NCBI RefSeq assembly: GCF_902832885.1
Contig: NZ_CADFDK010000003.1
Location: forward strand, 1 to 64,000
Source of the DNA: Burkholderia seminalis DSM 23518
Lineage (GTDB): Bacteria; Pseudomonadota; Gammaproteobacteria; Burkholderiales; Burkholderiaceae
Length of the DNA stretch: 64,000 bases
Reading direction: 5' to 3'
Of the stretch, positions 28,734 through 39,200 are shown piece by piece (position 1 is the stretch's first letter; the number at the start of each line of letters is the position of its first letter). The notes beneath the pieces are model-generated. The model worked only from the letters and a program-made list of their open reading frames with translations, was not told where the DNA came from and made no database searches. Made by a program: the position numbers and the translations under genes.

Positions 28734-29788
28734 TGAAAACCGTGACTTCTTCCACCGAGCACGATGCCGCACCCGTCGAACGGCCGCGCGCCGCGCCGGC
28801 CCGCATCCGCGACGCTCTCGAGCGCACCGGCATCCTGCTCGTGCTGGTCCTGCTGGTGATCGGCTTCGCGCTCAGGGAACCCGCGTTCCTGAACGTCGAC
28901 AATCTGTTCAGTATCCTGCAGTCGGTGTCGATCGTCGCGTTGCTCGGCGTCGGCGTGACGATCACGCTCGCGGCCGGCGGTTTCGACCTGTCGGTCGGCA
29001 GCGTGGCCGCGACCGCGCAGATGGCCGCCAGCTATGTGCTGGTCGTGTGGCACGGCAGCACGCTGGCGGCGGTCATCGCCTGCGTGACGCTCGGCATGGC
29101 CGCCGGGTGGTTCAACGGCGTGTTGATCACGCGCCTGCGCGTGCCCGACCAGCTCGCGACGCTCGGCACCTTGTTCCTGATGGCCGGCCTGCAATTGATT
29201 CCGACCGGTGGCCGTTCGCTCGCGACCGGCTCGGTGCTGCCCGACGGTACGGATGCGACCGGCGTGTTCCCCGACGCGTTTCTCGCGCTCGGCCGGTTGC
29301 GCGTGTTCGACGTGGTGCCGTTGCCGGTGCTGCTGCTCGCCGCTATCACGGCAGTCGCATGTGTCGCGATGGAGGCGACCCGATGGGGCCGCGTGATCTA
29401 TGCGATCGGCGGCAACGAAACGGCCGCGCGGCTTGCCGGTGCGCCCGCCGCGCGCTACCGCGTGGCCGCGTATGTCGTATCGGGTGCGATCGCGTCGCTG
29501 GGCGGCGTATTGATCGCCGCGCGGGTCGGTCGAGGCGACGTGAGCGCCGGCCACTCGCTGCTGCTCGATGCGGTGGCCGCCGCGCTGATCGGCTACGCGG
29601 TATGGGGCGCGAAGCGGCCCAACGTGTTCGGGACCGTCGTCGGCGCGGTATTCGTCGGTGTGCTGCTCAACGGGCTGACGATGCTGAACGCCCCGTACTA
29701 CATGCAGGATTTCATCAAGGGGGCGCTGCTCGTGCTCGCGCTGGCGTTTACGTTCGGCATCGGGCGTCGGACGGATGCGCGCGCGTGA
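28733..29788 (+). CDS. Ribose-type ABC transporter permease (RbsC-like)
   Basis: CUT2-family inner-membrane permease, 351 residues with 8-10 spans. Typical segments: FLNVDNLFSILQSVSIVALLGVGVTITLAAGGFDLSVG (residues about 57-94 in sum), VPDQLATLGTLFL, and the family loop GRVIYAIGGNETAARLAGA. A single permease probably forms a homodimer with the RbsA-like ATPase. The cognate binding protein follows after 166 bases. Confidence 0.9.
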   Translation: MKTVTSSTEHDAAPVERPRAAPARIRDALERTGILLVLVLLVIGFALREPAFLNVDNLFSILQSVSIVALLGVGVTITLAAGGFDLSVGSVAATAQMAASYVLVVWHGSTLAAVIACVTLGMAAGWFNGVLITRLRVPDQLATLGTLFLMAGLQLIPTGGRSLATGSVLPDGTDATGVFPDAFLALGRLRVFDVVPLPVLLLAAITAVACVAMEATRWGRVIYAIGGNETAARLAGAPAARYRVAAYVVSGAIASLGGVLIAARVGRGDVSAGHSLLLDAVAAALIGYAVWGAKRPNVFGTVVGAVFVGVLLNGLTMLNAPYYMQDFIKGALLVLALAFTFGIGRRTDARA

Positions 29789-29954
29789 CGCACGTGCCGT
29801 CATGCGTCGCAGCGGCTCGCATGGATCGGCCGGCTCGCGGAACGGTAACGGTTTGCCATCCGAAGTGATATCCATTTTCGAATCGCTCGGTTTGAGTTTG
29901 CATGCGGCGCTGATAGATTGAGCCGATATTGTCCAATGTGGAGACAGGCTCGCC

Positions 29955-31025
29955 ATGCGCTCGTTGCTTCGCCGGAAATCGCGCGTCGATCTGAAGATCG
30001 GTGCGCTCGTGCTGTGTTTCGCGACTGCGCTGGGCGTACCCGCCGTGCAGGCCGGTCCGCTCAAGGGGGCGCCCGCGCCGTTCGACAAGGGCGGCGTGAA
30101 GATCGCGCTGGTCAACTATCTGTCCACCGGCGACTTCTTCCAGGCGTACGAGGCCGGCGCGCAGAAGCAGGCGCGTGCGCTCGGCATCGACCTGCGCATC
30201 TACGAGGGCCGGCAGGATGCGGCCGAGCAGCGCGAGCAGATCCAGCAGGCGATCAGCGTCGGGGTATCCGCGATCATCGTCAATCACGGCCTGCCGGAGT
30301 CGCTGAAGGACGTCGTGCAGCGTGCGCTGGACAAGGGCATCAAGGTCGTCGCGTTCGACGTCGATCTCGGCAACCCGAAGGTGCCGCAGATCGAGCAGAA
30401 CGATCGCGACCTCGCGAACCTGCTGCTCGGGCAGGCCGTCAAGGACAACGGCGACGCGTTTTCGGCCGGGTACGTCTACGTTGCCGGTTTTGCGCCGCTC
30501 GACCGGCGCGACGCCGCGTGGCGCGACTTCAAGCGCGCGCACCCGAAGGTGCAGGAGAAGGCGCGCTGGGGCACCGTCGACACGCCGATCGCGCAATCGG
30601 TCGCGAATCAGGCGGCCGCGGCGTACCGAGCGAATCCGGATATCCGCGTCGTCTTTGCGCCTTACGACGAGTTCGCGCGCGGAGCGAAGCTCGCCGCGGA
30701 CGAAGCGAAGCTGTCGTCGAAGATCCGCATCTACAGTGCCGACATCTCGACGGCCGACATCGAGGCGATTCGTGCGCCCAACAGCGCGTGGGTCGCGACG
30801 GCCGCGACCAATCCCGCGGTCGTCGGCGCCGTGTCGGTGCGCGCGGCCGCACTGCTGGTCGCCGGCCAGAACCCGGGCGCGCGCATCGCGGTCAAGCCGA
30901 CGCTGATCACGCGCGACGATCTCGTGAAAAACGACATCCGCACCGTGGCCGAGCTCGGCGCGAAGTTCCCCGCATTCCGGGCAAGCGACGCGGCGACTGC
31001 CGCATGGATTCCGGCGGTCGACTGA
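29955..31025 (+). CDS. Ribose-type ABC transporter substrate-binding protein
   Basis: Periplasmic binding protein of the sugar-binding PBP1 type (Peripla_BP_4), 356 residues. Signal peptide about residues 1-32 (ending VQAGP), then KIALVNYLSTGDFFQAYEAGAQKQ, DAAEQREQIQQAISVGVSAIIVNHG and the second lobe FAPYDEFARGAKLA. GGAGA precedes ATG 29955. It has its own upstream gap with a likely promoter and is followed after 50 bases by an OsmC gene. Ligand unknown; it should work with the ATPase and permease just upstream. Confidence 0.88.
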   Translation: MRSLLRRKSRVDLKIGALVLCFATALGVPAVQAGPLKGAPAPFDKGGVKIALVNYLSTGDFFQAYEAGAQKQARALGIDLRIYEGRQDAAEQREQIQQAISVGVSAIIVNHGLPESLKDVVQRALDKGIKVVAFDVDLGNPKVPQIEQNDRDLANLLLGQAVKDNGDAFSAGYVYVAGFAPLDRRDAAWRDFKRAHPKVQEKARWGTVDTPIAQSVANQAAAAYRANPDIRVVFAPYDEFARGAKLAADEAKLSSKIRIYSADISTADIEAIRAPNSAWVATAATNPAVVGAVSVRAAALLVAGQNPGARIAVKPTLITRDDLVKNDIRTVAELGAKFPAFRASDAATAAWIPAVD

Positions 31026-31075
31026 TCGCGTGCGAATGCAGCGAGCGATCCGCGCAATCTACCCATGATTCGACC

Positions 31076-31606
31076 ATGACGACTCTCAACGACTATCTCG
31101 TACAAAAGCGCGATGCGTGGCACGCGAAGCAGCAGGCGGCCCGCAACGATCCCGAATTCAAGGCGACGCCGCTGAAGGCGACCGTGCGCGCGCTCGGTCG
31201 CAGCGGCGTGCGCGAGATCCGGATTCGCGACTTCCAGGTGATCAGCGACAGTCCGCCGGACTTCGCGGGCTATAACCTCGGGCCCGCATCGCCGGAGCTG
31301 CAGCTTGGCGTGCTCGGCAGTTGCCTCACGCATATCACGTTGATTCAGGCCGCGGAGCGTGGCCTGAAGGTCGACTCGATCGCGGTCGAGGTCACCGGCG
31401 ACCAGCATCCGCTCGCACAGCAGCCGGGGTTCGAGCATGTTCCGGTATTCCCGCACAACATCCGCTATACGCTAGACATCGTGTCGCCCGAGCCGCCCGA
31501 AGCCATTCGCGCGTTGCACCAGGCGGTCGAGGCGGTCTGTCCGATCTTCAACTTGCTGAGGCTGCCGCAAGATATCGGCGGCGAATTGAGGCATACGCAA
31601 GGTTGA
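31076..31606 (+). CDS. OsmC/Ohr-family protein
   Basis: OsmC-like protein, 176 residues. The central GSCLTHITLIQAAERGL helix carries the resolving cysteine position of the OsmC fold, and GPASPELQLGVLGSC is the usual segment before it. The usual first peroxidatic cysteine is hard to place: a second Cys sits in EAVCPIFNLLR near residue 160, the expected place for the partner residue. OsmC proteins reduce organic hydroperoxides or, in sulfur clusters, are found beside sulfonate and sulfur-ester genes. It follows the binding protein and is probably co-transcribed. Confidence 0.82.
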   Translation: MTTLNDYLVQKRDAWHAKQQAARNDPEFKATPLKATVRALGRSGVREIRIRDFQVISDSPPDFAGYNLGPASPELQLGVLGSCLTHITLIQAAERGLKVDSIAVEVTGDQHPLAQQPGFEHVPVFPHNIRYTLDIVSPEPPEAIRALHQAVEAVCPIFNLLRLPQDIGGELRHTQG

Positions 31607-31942
31607 CGCGCCGGACTGACGATTCGTTCATGCAGCTTCGCGGCATCCGCATGCGGGTTTCATTGTGGTTTCGCGTTTCGTCGTGCCGGGCGCGGCAAAC
31701 ATGGTGCGGATCGAGTCGGTGTGTCGGCGTTCGATACGCAACCGTCGAGGCGTGATCCATATACGATTCGGTATGCGAATCGTTAAGGAGAAGCGTCGCA
31801 ATCCGACCCACCTGGGAGGACTGTCGGGCAGTATTGGCTTGGCTTTTACTGATGGATTCCGCTCAGGAACGAACATCCGTGTGTATGGGTAGAATCATGA
31901 CCAATCGGCGCCAGATGCGGTGGCCGTCCCATTTCGCGAGAC
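31607..31942. other. AT-richer intergenic stretch
   Basis: No gene is supported in these 336 bases. Base composition falls below that of the sulfur cluster and marks the left edge of a compositionally distinct patch running to about 34.7 kb. The short open frames on both strands lack ribosome sites and family features. Confidence 0.35.
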
Positions 31943-32680
31943 ATGGCGATGAAGGTAACGATTGCGTACATTGACGAACCCCCTTTTGGATGGACGGAAC
32001 CCGGAGGAACTGCTTCGGGTGCCGATATTGAACTGGCCGGTGTCGTTCTTCGGGCGATTGGCGTCACGCGGATCGAGCATCGCCTGACGACATTCAGTGA
32101 ACTGCTGCCCGGCGTTGCAACTGGACGCTGGGATATGAACGTTCCGCTCTTCATTACGCCTGAACGCGCCAGATCGGTCGCATTCAGCGAACCTGTATGG
32201 GGGATCGGCGACGGCTTTCTGGTTCGGGCCGGCAACCCGAAGGGCCTCAACAACTACACGTCACTCGCCAAACGCTCCGACGCCCGCCTTGGCATCATTG
32301 CCGGACAGGTTCAGCACGACTCGGCAAAAGAGGCGGGCATAAGCGATGACCAGATAGCCGTCTTCGCGCACCAAGCCGACGCGATTGATGCGGTTCTCTC
32401 CGGCACGATCGACGCGTACGCGAGTACGGCGCTGGGAAATCGCATTGTTGCGGATCGGATTGGAGCCTCAGCGCTTGAGGCCGTGCCGCACGAGCCGGAA
32501 GCGAATGGCAAGCGACAGAGGCCCCCACTCGGCGCATTCTCGTTCGACCCGCAAAACAGCGAGTTGCGCAATGCGGTAAACCGGCAACTCCGTTCTTATT
32601 TGGGTTCGCCGGACCATCGGGCCAGAATGGCGGTATTCGGCTTGTCGTCCAACGAGATCGACCCCGCTCTCGAGCGGTGA
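31943..32680 (+). CDS. Periplasmic-binding-protein-like (PBP2, family 3) protein without signal peptide
   Basis: A 245-residue protein with the family-3 solute-binding fold: VTIAYIDEPPFGWTEP, GADIELAGVVLRAIGV, GRWDMNVPLFITPERARSVAFSEPVWGIG (residues about 61-89) and LGIIAGQVQHDSA. Unlike the other binding proteins in the window it has no signal peptide, and no upstream in-frame start would add one. No transporter genes are adjacent. Start is ATG 31943 or ATG 31949. It could be cytoplasmic, a domain relic of a sensor, or a misannotated 5' end; codon use is less GC-biased than in its neighbours, suggesting separate acquisition. Confidence 0.7.
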   Translation: MAMKVTIAYIDEPPFGWTEPGGTASGADIELAGVVLRAIGVTRIEHRLTTFSELLPGVATGRWDMNVPLFITPERARSVAFSEPVWGIGDGFLVRAGNPKGLNNYTSLAKRSDARLGIIAGQVQHDSAKEAGISDDQIAVFAHQADAIDAVLSGTIDAYASTALGNRIVADRIGASALEAVPHEPEANGKRQRPPLGAFSFDPQNSELRNAVNRQLRSYLGSPDHRARMAVFGLSSNEIDPALER

Positions 32681-33034
32681 GCATGGCGGCTGTCAACCGA
32701 TAATCCCCAGTCGGGAGAGCTTGATGGATTGCCGTCAATTCTCGGGCGCCCGTCCAACAATCGATCTCGAACTGATCGAATTGAATGGCTGCCCGGGAGG
32801 AAACCGCATGGCCGCTTCGGGTTGCGGATTCAATCGGTCATGATGGGCTGCAGCCGGCGCCACAAGCGGCCGTTCGGCACGAGCAGCCAGATTGTTGACA
32901 ATCGGCGCGTGTTGTTTCGCTGGGGGGCGGGTTTCGAGCGGATCGTTTGCGGAAGTTCGACGACGCGGGACGAACGACGACCGACTGCGGCGGTCGGAGG
33001 CCCGGGTTCGACATTCCTGCGTCTCGTCGCTCGA
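32681..33034. other. Intergenic stretch containing repeat copy 1
   Basis: These 354 bases between the binding-protein-like gene and the GNAT gene (which ends here on the minus strand) contain one copy of the intergenic repeat described at 32867. Nothing else supportable is seen. Confidence 0.35.
32867..32908 (+). repeat. Intergenic repeat, copy 1
   Basis: Two conserved blocks, CGGCCGTTCGGCAC and GATTGTTGACAATCGG, start 23 bases apart. The second contains a near-palindrome. The same blocks with identical spacing occur at 33625 and a diverged copy at 44180. Confidence 0.45.
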
Positions 33035-33466
33035 CTAGAGCACTTTTTTCATCGACGGTGCGGTGTGAAGCACAAAGTTCTGACGCTCATAGAAGGAAAC
33101 AGCCTCTGGTCTCGCGTCGAGAAACACGGCACTCATGTCGCGAGCCCGTGCGTCGGCTTCTGCATATGCCATCAACGCGTGACCTGTACCGCTTCCCCGA
33201 GCTTTGGCAGTTACGACAAGATCATCGATGTGCAGATGCGCTCCGCGCGCCAGCGTGTGGACCGGCCTCATCCCCATGACGCCGAGAAGCTCGCCGTTCT
33301 CGAACGCTCCCACGAGCTCGAAACCAGAATGCGATTGCCGCTGCACTCGCTTCAAGAACTCCGCTTCGTCCAGTGAGCGCAATTGGGAAATGACTGGAAA
33401 GGCTTGCGCCCATTCTGCCGGGGTAAGCCGTCGAACGTTGACATTGGTGCGACGACTCTGACTCAT
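33035..33466 (-). CDS. GNAT-family N-acetyltransferase
   Basis: Small acetyltransferase, 143 residues. The core is visible: HLHIDDLVVTAKARGSGTGHALM (motif A with the RGSGTG acetyl-CoA loop, residues about 76-98) and AVSFYERQNF (motif B). Substrate unknown. It is isolated: neither neighbour is close enough or oriented to form an operon. The gene lies in the lower-GC patch. Confidence 0.8.
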   Translation of the reverse strand: MSQSRRTNVNVRRLTPAEWAQAFPVISQLRSLDEAEFLKRVQRQSHSGFELVGAFENGELLGVMGMRPVHTLARGAHLHIDDLVVTAKARGSGTGHALMAYAEADARARDMSAVFLDARPEAVSFYERQNFVLHTAPSMKKVL

Positions 33467-33624
33467 GGCGTGTGACCCGGGTTTAAAGGATGTGAATTCT
33501 TACACACAAATCCGCCTTATCTCACAGCCCGATATCCGCTAGCGAGAAAGACGAAGGACTGTTGTGGGTCGATCTCCGCCGGTCGCGTATCACAAGGTGT
33601 CGGCCGGCCACGTTCGGCCACGAA

Positions 33625-33666
33625 CGGCCGTTCGACACAGTTTTTTAGATCGTCGACAATCGGTGC
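33625..33666 (+). repeat. Intergenic repeat, copy 2
   Basis: CGGCCGTTCGACAC followed, 23 bases from its start, by GATCGTCGACAATCGG: the same two blocks and spacing as copy 1 at 32867. It lies in the 217-base gap between the GNAT gene start and the small gene ending at 33684. Confidence 0.45.
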
Positions 33667-33683
33667 AGATAAGGGCGTAGCCT

Positions 33684-33917
33684 TTAGCGGTTACCGTCGA
33701 TCAGATCGTTCAGCAGCGCATCGAACGCGGCCTGTGCGTCTTCAAGTTCCTGCAGGGCGGCATCGAAGGTTTGCAGCGCGAACGGCGAAGGCTCGCCGCT
33801 GCCTTGCGGCGGAAATTGCTTCTGCATCGAGGCGAACGTGCTCTGCACGCGCAGCGTGGCGGCCACCATGCGCTCCATCGCCTGGGTTTCTTCGGCTCGG
33901 GCCTGTTCCGGATTCAT
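33684..33917 (-). CDS. Small conserved-looking hypothetical protein
   Basis: A 77-residue acidic, glutamine- and alanine-rich protein, probably helical or coiled-coil. ATG 33917 has an excellent ribosome site (AAGGAGAG, seven bases upstream on the minus strand), which decides the start against the longer frame beginning at 34118. No signal peptide or membrane segment. I recognise no domain. Good translation signals and codon bias make it a real gene. Confidence 0.6.
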   Translation of the reverse strand: MNPEQARAEETQAMERMVAATLRVQSTFASMQKQFPPQGSGEPSPFALQTFDAALQELEDAQAAFDALLNDLIDGNR

Positions 33918-34148
33918 TCCACTCTCCTTGGATGGTTTTCTTGAAGACCAGATCGTACACGCTGTGTCCGTTCTTGCCGCTCTTGGCAGAACGACTCCGT
34001 TGAAGGTTCCAAGGGCACGCTGCGCGAGAAGCGATTTAATCGGGAATGATTCCGCAGTCGCGTACTCATCGAGTGTGGCTACAAAATCCCGCCGCGGGTC
34101 AGGTCCATACTCGTTCAAATGCAGACAATTCCCTCTCGGTCGATGGGG

Positions 34149-34646
34149 TTACATGCTCGCTGCGGCTGCGATTGGCGAGCATTTTCCGTTCGCGATGTAG
34201 TATCGCAGTCGCTCCCAAGCGTCCAGGTAGCGATGCCACGGGATGGCGGCCAACTGCTCGTCATGGATGACGAGGATCTGCTCGACGATCGCCAGTTCGT
34301 GATCGAGCAGCAGGCAGCGCTCCCCTCGATCCACACGCGTGACGCATGCATTGAGCGCTGCTTCCGCGCGCCGGTACAGATCAAGGTCCGTGCCAGTCGA
34401 GGTCGCATCCCGCAGATAGAACGCGAGGTACACCACGCGAACCAGGCAAATGACCTGGTCGAGGTCCCCGCGCCCACCCCGCACGGTGGCCAGGGCGAGG
34501 TGGTTCTCCAGTGACAGCGCATGGATCTTTTCCGTTGGCAACGGCAGAAACATTTCTCTCGTTAGGCGCGATCGACCGACTCGTCGCATTGATCGTCTCT
34601 TGTTTTCCAATTTGCTCGCTCGTGACTGAATCGTGTCTCTCGTCAT
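34149..34646 (-). CDS. Hypothetical protein
   Basis: A 165-residue predicted protein, start uncertain: ATG 34589 (with AAGAGA upstream) would give 146 residues and looks better than ATG 34646. The central part, REMFLPLPTEKIHALSLENHLALA and then GRGDLDQVICLVRVVYLAF, has regular helices and resembles Burkholderia-type hypothetical proteins of small plasmid- or phage-derived genes. No catalytic motif is visible and I assign no function. Confidence 0.55.
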   Translation of the reverse strand: MTRDTIQSRASKLENKRRSMRRVGRSRLTREMFLPLPTEKIHALSLENHLALATVRGGRGDLDQVICLVRVVYLAFYLRDATSTGTDLDLYRRAEAALNACVTRVDRGERCLLLDHELAIVEQILVIHDEQLAAIPWHRYLDAWERLRYYIANGKCSPIAAAASM

Positions 34647-34745
34647 GCCAGATCGAGGCGGCCTGATCGCACACTAGGAATCCGTACACCTATCCGTTCG
34701 ACATGCAGCGATGCCCCGTGAAAATCAACGATGCCCGATCACCCG

Positions 34746-34786
34746 CTCGGCGGCCGGCTGCCGAGACCGGCCCGGTAAACGGGCCG
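34746..34786. terminator. Tandem hairpins downstream of the efflux operon
   Basis: Two adjacent stems, CTCGGC/GCCGAG (34746-34765) and CGGCCCG/CGGGCCG (34768-34786), lie 83 bases beyond the last gene of the leftward RND operon. Neither is followed by a T-run on the minus strand, so termination by them is a guess. Confidence 0.3.
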
Positions 34787-34868
34787 TGGAATCGAGGCAG
34801 GATCAAGGCGTGTGGGCGAATCGGATGGGTCATTGTCGAAGCAAACGACCCATCGACCGTTCGTATGA

Positions 34869-36296
34869 CTATCGTTGCGCCATCGCGCTCGTCTCCGACC
34901 AGCCGCCGCCCACCACCTTGTACAGCGTGATGAGGTTCGACTGCTTGGCGAGCATGTCCGTGATCAGTTGCTGTTGCGCAGTGTAGAGCGTGCGCTGCGC
35001 GTCGAGCAGGGTCAGGAAGCTGTCGGTGCCGCTGCGGTAGCGTGCCTGCGCGAGGTCGTAGTACTGCTGCGCGGCGTTCACGTAGTCGCGGTCCGCAGCC
35101 ACCTGCGTGACGTACGTCGTGCGTCCCGCGAGTGCATTCGACACTTCCTTGAACGCCGTCTGGATGGCCTTCTCATAGTTGGCGATGTCGATATCCTTCT
35201 CGACTTTCGCTACGTCGAGCGTGGCGCGGTTGTAGCCGAAGTCGAAGATGGGCACCGAAATGGACGGCGCAAATGTCCACGCACCCGTGCCCGCCTTGAA
35301 GAGGTTCGAGAGGCTGCTGCTCGTGGTGCCCGCGGAAGCCGTCAGCTCGATCTTCGGAAAGAACGCGGCGCGCGCTGCGCCGATGTTGGCGTTGGCGGCC
35401 TTCAGCGTGTGCTCGGCTTCGACGATATCGGGGCGGCGCGTGAGCAGATCCGACGGCACGCCTTCGCCGATGTCCGCGAACATGTTCTCGCTTTCCATCA
35501 GCGCACCGCTTTGCGGCAGATCGGTGGGCAGCGGCGCGCCGATTTCGGCCACCAGGTTGTTGCGGTCCTGCGCCACCGCACGCGTGTACGAGGCCAGGCT
35601 CGAGCGCGCGCTGGCCAGCGAGTTTTCGGCCTGGCGCACGTCCTGCAGCGACGCGCTGCCGATCTTCATCATGCGCACCGTGAGGTCGTAGGTGTGCTGG
35701 TCCGCATCCACGGTGTTCTGCGTGACCTGCAGCGTAGCTTCGTCGGAGAGCAACTGCAGATAGTCGGTAGCGACCGTCGCGATCAGGCTGAGCTGCGTGC
35801 TCGTGCGCGCCGCGTCCGTGGCGAGGTATTGCTCCAGCGCCTGGCGCTTGAGGCTGCGCAGGCGGCCGAAGAAGTCGATTTCCCACGACGTGAGCCCCAC
35901 GTTCGCACTGCTCGAACTGGATGAGCTCGTGGAGCCTTCCACGCGTTCGCGCGTGACCGAGCCGGATGCGCTGATGGCGGGCCCGATGTTGGCGCGCGCG
36001 ATGCGGTACTGCGCTTCGTACTGCGCCACGTTGAGCGCGGCCACTCGCATGTCGCGGTTGTTCGCGAGTGCGACTTCGATCAGCTTTTGCAGGCGCGGGT
36101 CTCTGAAGAAGTCGCGCCAGCCGAGGTCGGCACCCAGCGGTGCCTCAGCGGTGGGCTGTGCCGCTTTCGGTTGCGTCGGCACGGGGACGGTGGACCAGGC
36201 ACTGTCGACGGGCGCGGCCGGGCGCCGGTACGTCGGGTCGAGCGTGCAGCCTGCCAGTGCGACCGCGCAAAGAAGGGCGATCAGTGTGCGTTTCAT
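34869..36296 (-). CDS. RND efflux outer-membrane factor, OprM/NodT family lipoprotein
   Basis: Outer-membrane channel of a tripartite efflux pump, 475 residues. The N terminus is a lipoprotein signal with lipobox ALAGC (Cys about residue 17), followed by TLDPTYRRP, the usual start of this family. Two OEP repeats follow, each with long helices. Between residues about 123 and 132 lies a run of seven serines encoded by mixed codons, unusual for the family. ATG 36296 overlaps the pump gene stop (ATGA). Together with pump and adaptor it exports drugs or solvents to the outside. Confidence 0.9.
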   Translation of the reverse strand: MKRTLIALLCAVALAGCTLDPTYRRPAAPVDSAWSTVPVPTQPKAAQPTAEAPLGADLGWRDFFRDPRLQKLIEVALANNRDMRVAALNVAQYEAQYRIARANIGPAISASGSVTRERVEGSTSSSSSSSANVGLTSWEIDFFGRLRSLKRQALEQYLATDAARTSTQLSLIATVATDYLQLLSDEATLQVTQNTVDADQHTYDLTVRMMKIGSASLQDVRQAENSLASARSSLASYTRAVAQDRNNLVAEIGAPLPTDLPQSGALMESENMFADIGEGVPSDLLTRRPDIVEAEHTLKAANANIGAARAAFFPKIELTASAGTTSSSLSNLFKAGTGAWTFAPSISVPIFDFGYNRATLDVAKVEKDIDIANYEKAIQTAFKEVSNALAGRTTYVTQVAADRDYVNAAQQYYDLAQARYRSGTDSFLTLLDAQRTLYTAQQQLITDMLAKQSNLITLYKVVGGGWSETSAMAQR

Positions 36297-39200
36297 GCGT
36301 TGCCCTCGTTGATGTCGGCGGAGTCCGTGGCGTGACCGTGTTCCTTGAACAGTCTGCGCACCACGACGAAGAAGACCGGTACGAAGAAGATCGCAAGCAC
36401 CGTGGCCGCGATCATGCCCCCCGTCACACCCGTGCCGATGGCATGGCGTGCGCCGGCGCCGGCACCCGTGCTGATGACGAGCGGCAGGACGCCGAACACG
36501 AACGCGAGCGAAGTCATGAGAATGGGGCGCAGCCGCATGTGGGCGGCTTCGAGTACGGCGTCCACGAGGCGGTGCCCCTGCGCTTGCAGATCCTTCGCGA
36601 ACTCGACGATCAAAATGGCGTTCTTCGTGGAAAGCCCGATGGTGGCCAGCAGCCCCACCTTGAAGTAGATGTCGTTCGAAAGTCCGCGCCCGTGAGCGGC
36701 AAGTAACGCGCCCAGCACACCGAGCGGCACCACGAGCAGCACCGCGAGCGGAATCGACCAGCTTTCGTAGAGTCCCGCGAGGCACAGGAACACGACGACG
36801 AGCGAGATCGCATAGAGCGTCGTGGCCTGGGAGCCGGCCTGCTTCTCCTGGTAGGACTGTCCGGTCCATTCCAGAGCGAAGCCGGGCGGCAGTTTGTGCG
36901 CGAGCTGCTCGACCGCGTTCATGGCCTCGCCGGTGCTCACGCCGGGCCGCGTGGCAGCCGAAATGCCCGTGGCGAGCTGCCGGTTGTAGCGCTCGATCTG
37001 CGGCGGCCCGAACGTCCAGTGACTCTTGGCGAACGACGAGAAGGGCACCATCGTCGAGTCGTAGCCTGTCGTGCTCGTGGCGGTGCTCGAAGACGATAAG
37101 GATGACGAACCCGACGAACTGCTGCTTGCCTTCACATACCAGTCGCCAAGGTCGGCAGGCATCATGCGATACGGCGCGTCCGACTGCACGTAGACTTTCT
37201 GCACGCGCCCCGTGTCGATGTAGTTGTTCACGTAGGACGAACCGAACGCGGTCTGCAGCGTGTCGTTGACGTCGGAGATGGAAAGCCCCAGCGCGTTGGC
37301 TTTTTCGCGGTCGATGTCCACTTGCAACTGCGGCGTGTCTTCGAGGCCGGACGGGCGCACCATGGCGAGCGTCGGTTCCTTCGACGCCATGCCGAGAAAC
37401 TGGTTGCGCACCGCGAGCAGCTTGTCGTGTCCTGCGCCACCGCGGTCTTCGATCTCGAAGTCGAGGCCGCTTTGCGTACCCAGTTCCTGAATGGCGGGCG
37501 GATTCAGCACGAAGATGCGCGCGTCGCGATTGCCGGCGAAATGCTGGTTGGCGCGCGCGATGATGGCCGACGCGCTGTCGCGCGAACCGCGCAGGCTCCA
37601 GTCCTTGAGCGTCACGAACGCGATGGCGTTGTTCTGCCCTTGACCGTTGAAGCTGAAGCCATTGATGGCGATGACCTGCTTGACGCCCGGCTCGTCTTTC
37701 AGCACGTACTGTTCCACCGTCTCTACCGTCTTCAGCGTGCGCGAGGCCGGCGTGCCCGCGGGCGCGCTGATCGACACGATGAAGTAGCCCTGGTCTTCGT
37801 CAGGCAGGAACGAGGAGGGCAGCGTGACGTAGAGCAGCGCCACGACGCCGGCGATCACGCCGTAGAGGAACATGTAACGCGCGGGCCGCGCGACCACGCG
37901 TGCGAGCGAGGAACTGTAGCCCGCATTGCTCCTCGCGAACCACCGGTTGAACCAGCCGAAGAAGCCGCGCTTTTCGTGGTGCTCCACGTCGGCGCGCTTG
38001 AGCAGCGTGGCGCACAGCGCCGGCGTGAGCGTGAGCGCAAGCATGACCGACAGCAGCATCGCCGAGACGATGGTGATGGAGAACTGCCGGTAGATCGCGC
38101 CCGTGGAGCCCGCGAAGAACGCCATTGGAATGAAGACGGCGGTGAGCACGGTGGTCACGCCGACCAGCGCGCCGGTAATCTGCCCCATCGCCTTGTGCGT
38201 GGCTTCCTTCGGGTCGAGTTTCTCCTCGCTCATGATGCGCTCGACGTTTTCCACCACCACGATGGCGTCGTCCACGAGCAGGCCGATGGCGAGCACCATC
38301 GCGAACATCGAGAGCACGTTGATCGAAAAACCGATCATCGACATCACGCCGAACGTGCCGAGCAGCGCAACGGGCACCACGATGGTTGGAATCAGCGTGG
38401 CGCGTACGTTCTGCAGGAACAGGTACATCACGAGGAAAACTAGTACGACTGCTTCGAGCAGCGTCTTCACGACCTCTTCGATCGAGATGCGCACGAACGG
38501 CGTGGTGTCGTACGGGTAACTGATCGCTACGTCCTGCGGTAATTGCAGCTGGATTTCGGCGAGCTTCGCGCGCACCGCGTTGGCTGCGTCCAGCGCGTTG
38601 GCGCCGGTGGCGAGCTTGATGGCGAGTGCGGATGCCGGTTTGCCGTTCAGACGCGACGAGGTGTCGTAGCTGTCGCCGCCCACCTCCACGCGTGCCACGT
38701 CCTTCAGCAGCACGCGCGATCCGTCGCTGTTCACACGCAGCAGGATGTTGGCGAACTGGTCGGCGGTCGTAAGCAGACTCGACGAGCGGATGGTTGCGTT
38801 GATGGCCTGCGAGTCCGTTGCCGGCGAGCCGCCTACCTGTCCCGTGGAAAGCTCGACGTTCTGGTTCGTGATAGCCGTGGTCACGTCGGAGGGCGTGAGT
38901 CCGAAGCTGTGGAGCTTCACCGGGTTGAGCCAGATGCGCATGGCGTGCTGCGCGCCGAACAGCGTCACGTCGCCCACGCCGTTCAACTGCGCGAGCGGAT
39001 CTTCGATCCGGGTCGCGATGATGTTGCCGAGATCCACCGAATTCCAGGTGCCGCCCGGCGACGAGAGCGCGACGATCATGAGGAAGCTCGTCGACGCCTT
39101 CGCCACCTGCACGCCTTGCTCCTGCACCGTTTCGGGCAAGGTAGGCGTGGCCTGCGTCACCTTGTTCTGAACCTGCACCTGCGCGATGTCGGGATTCGTG

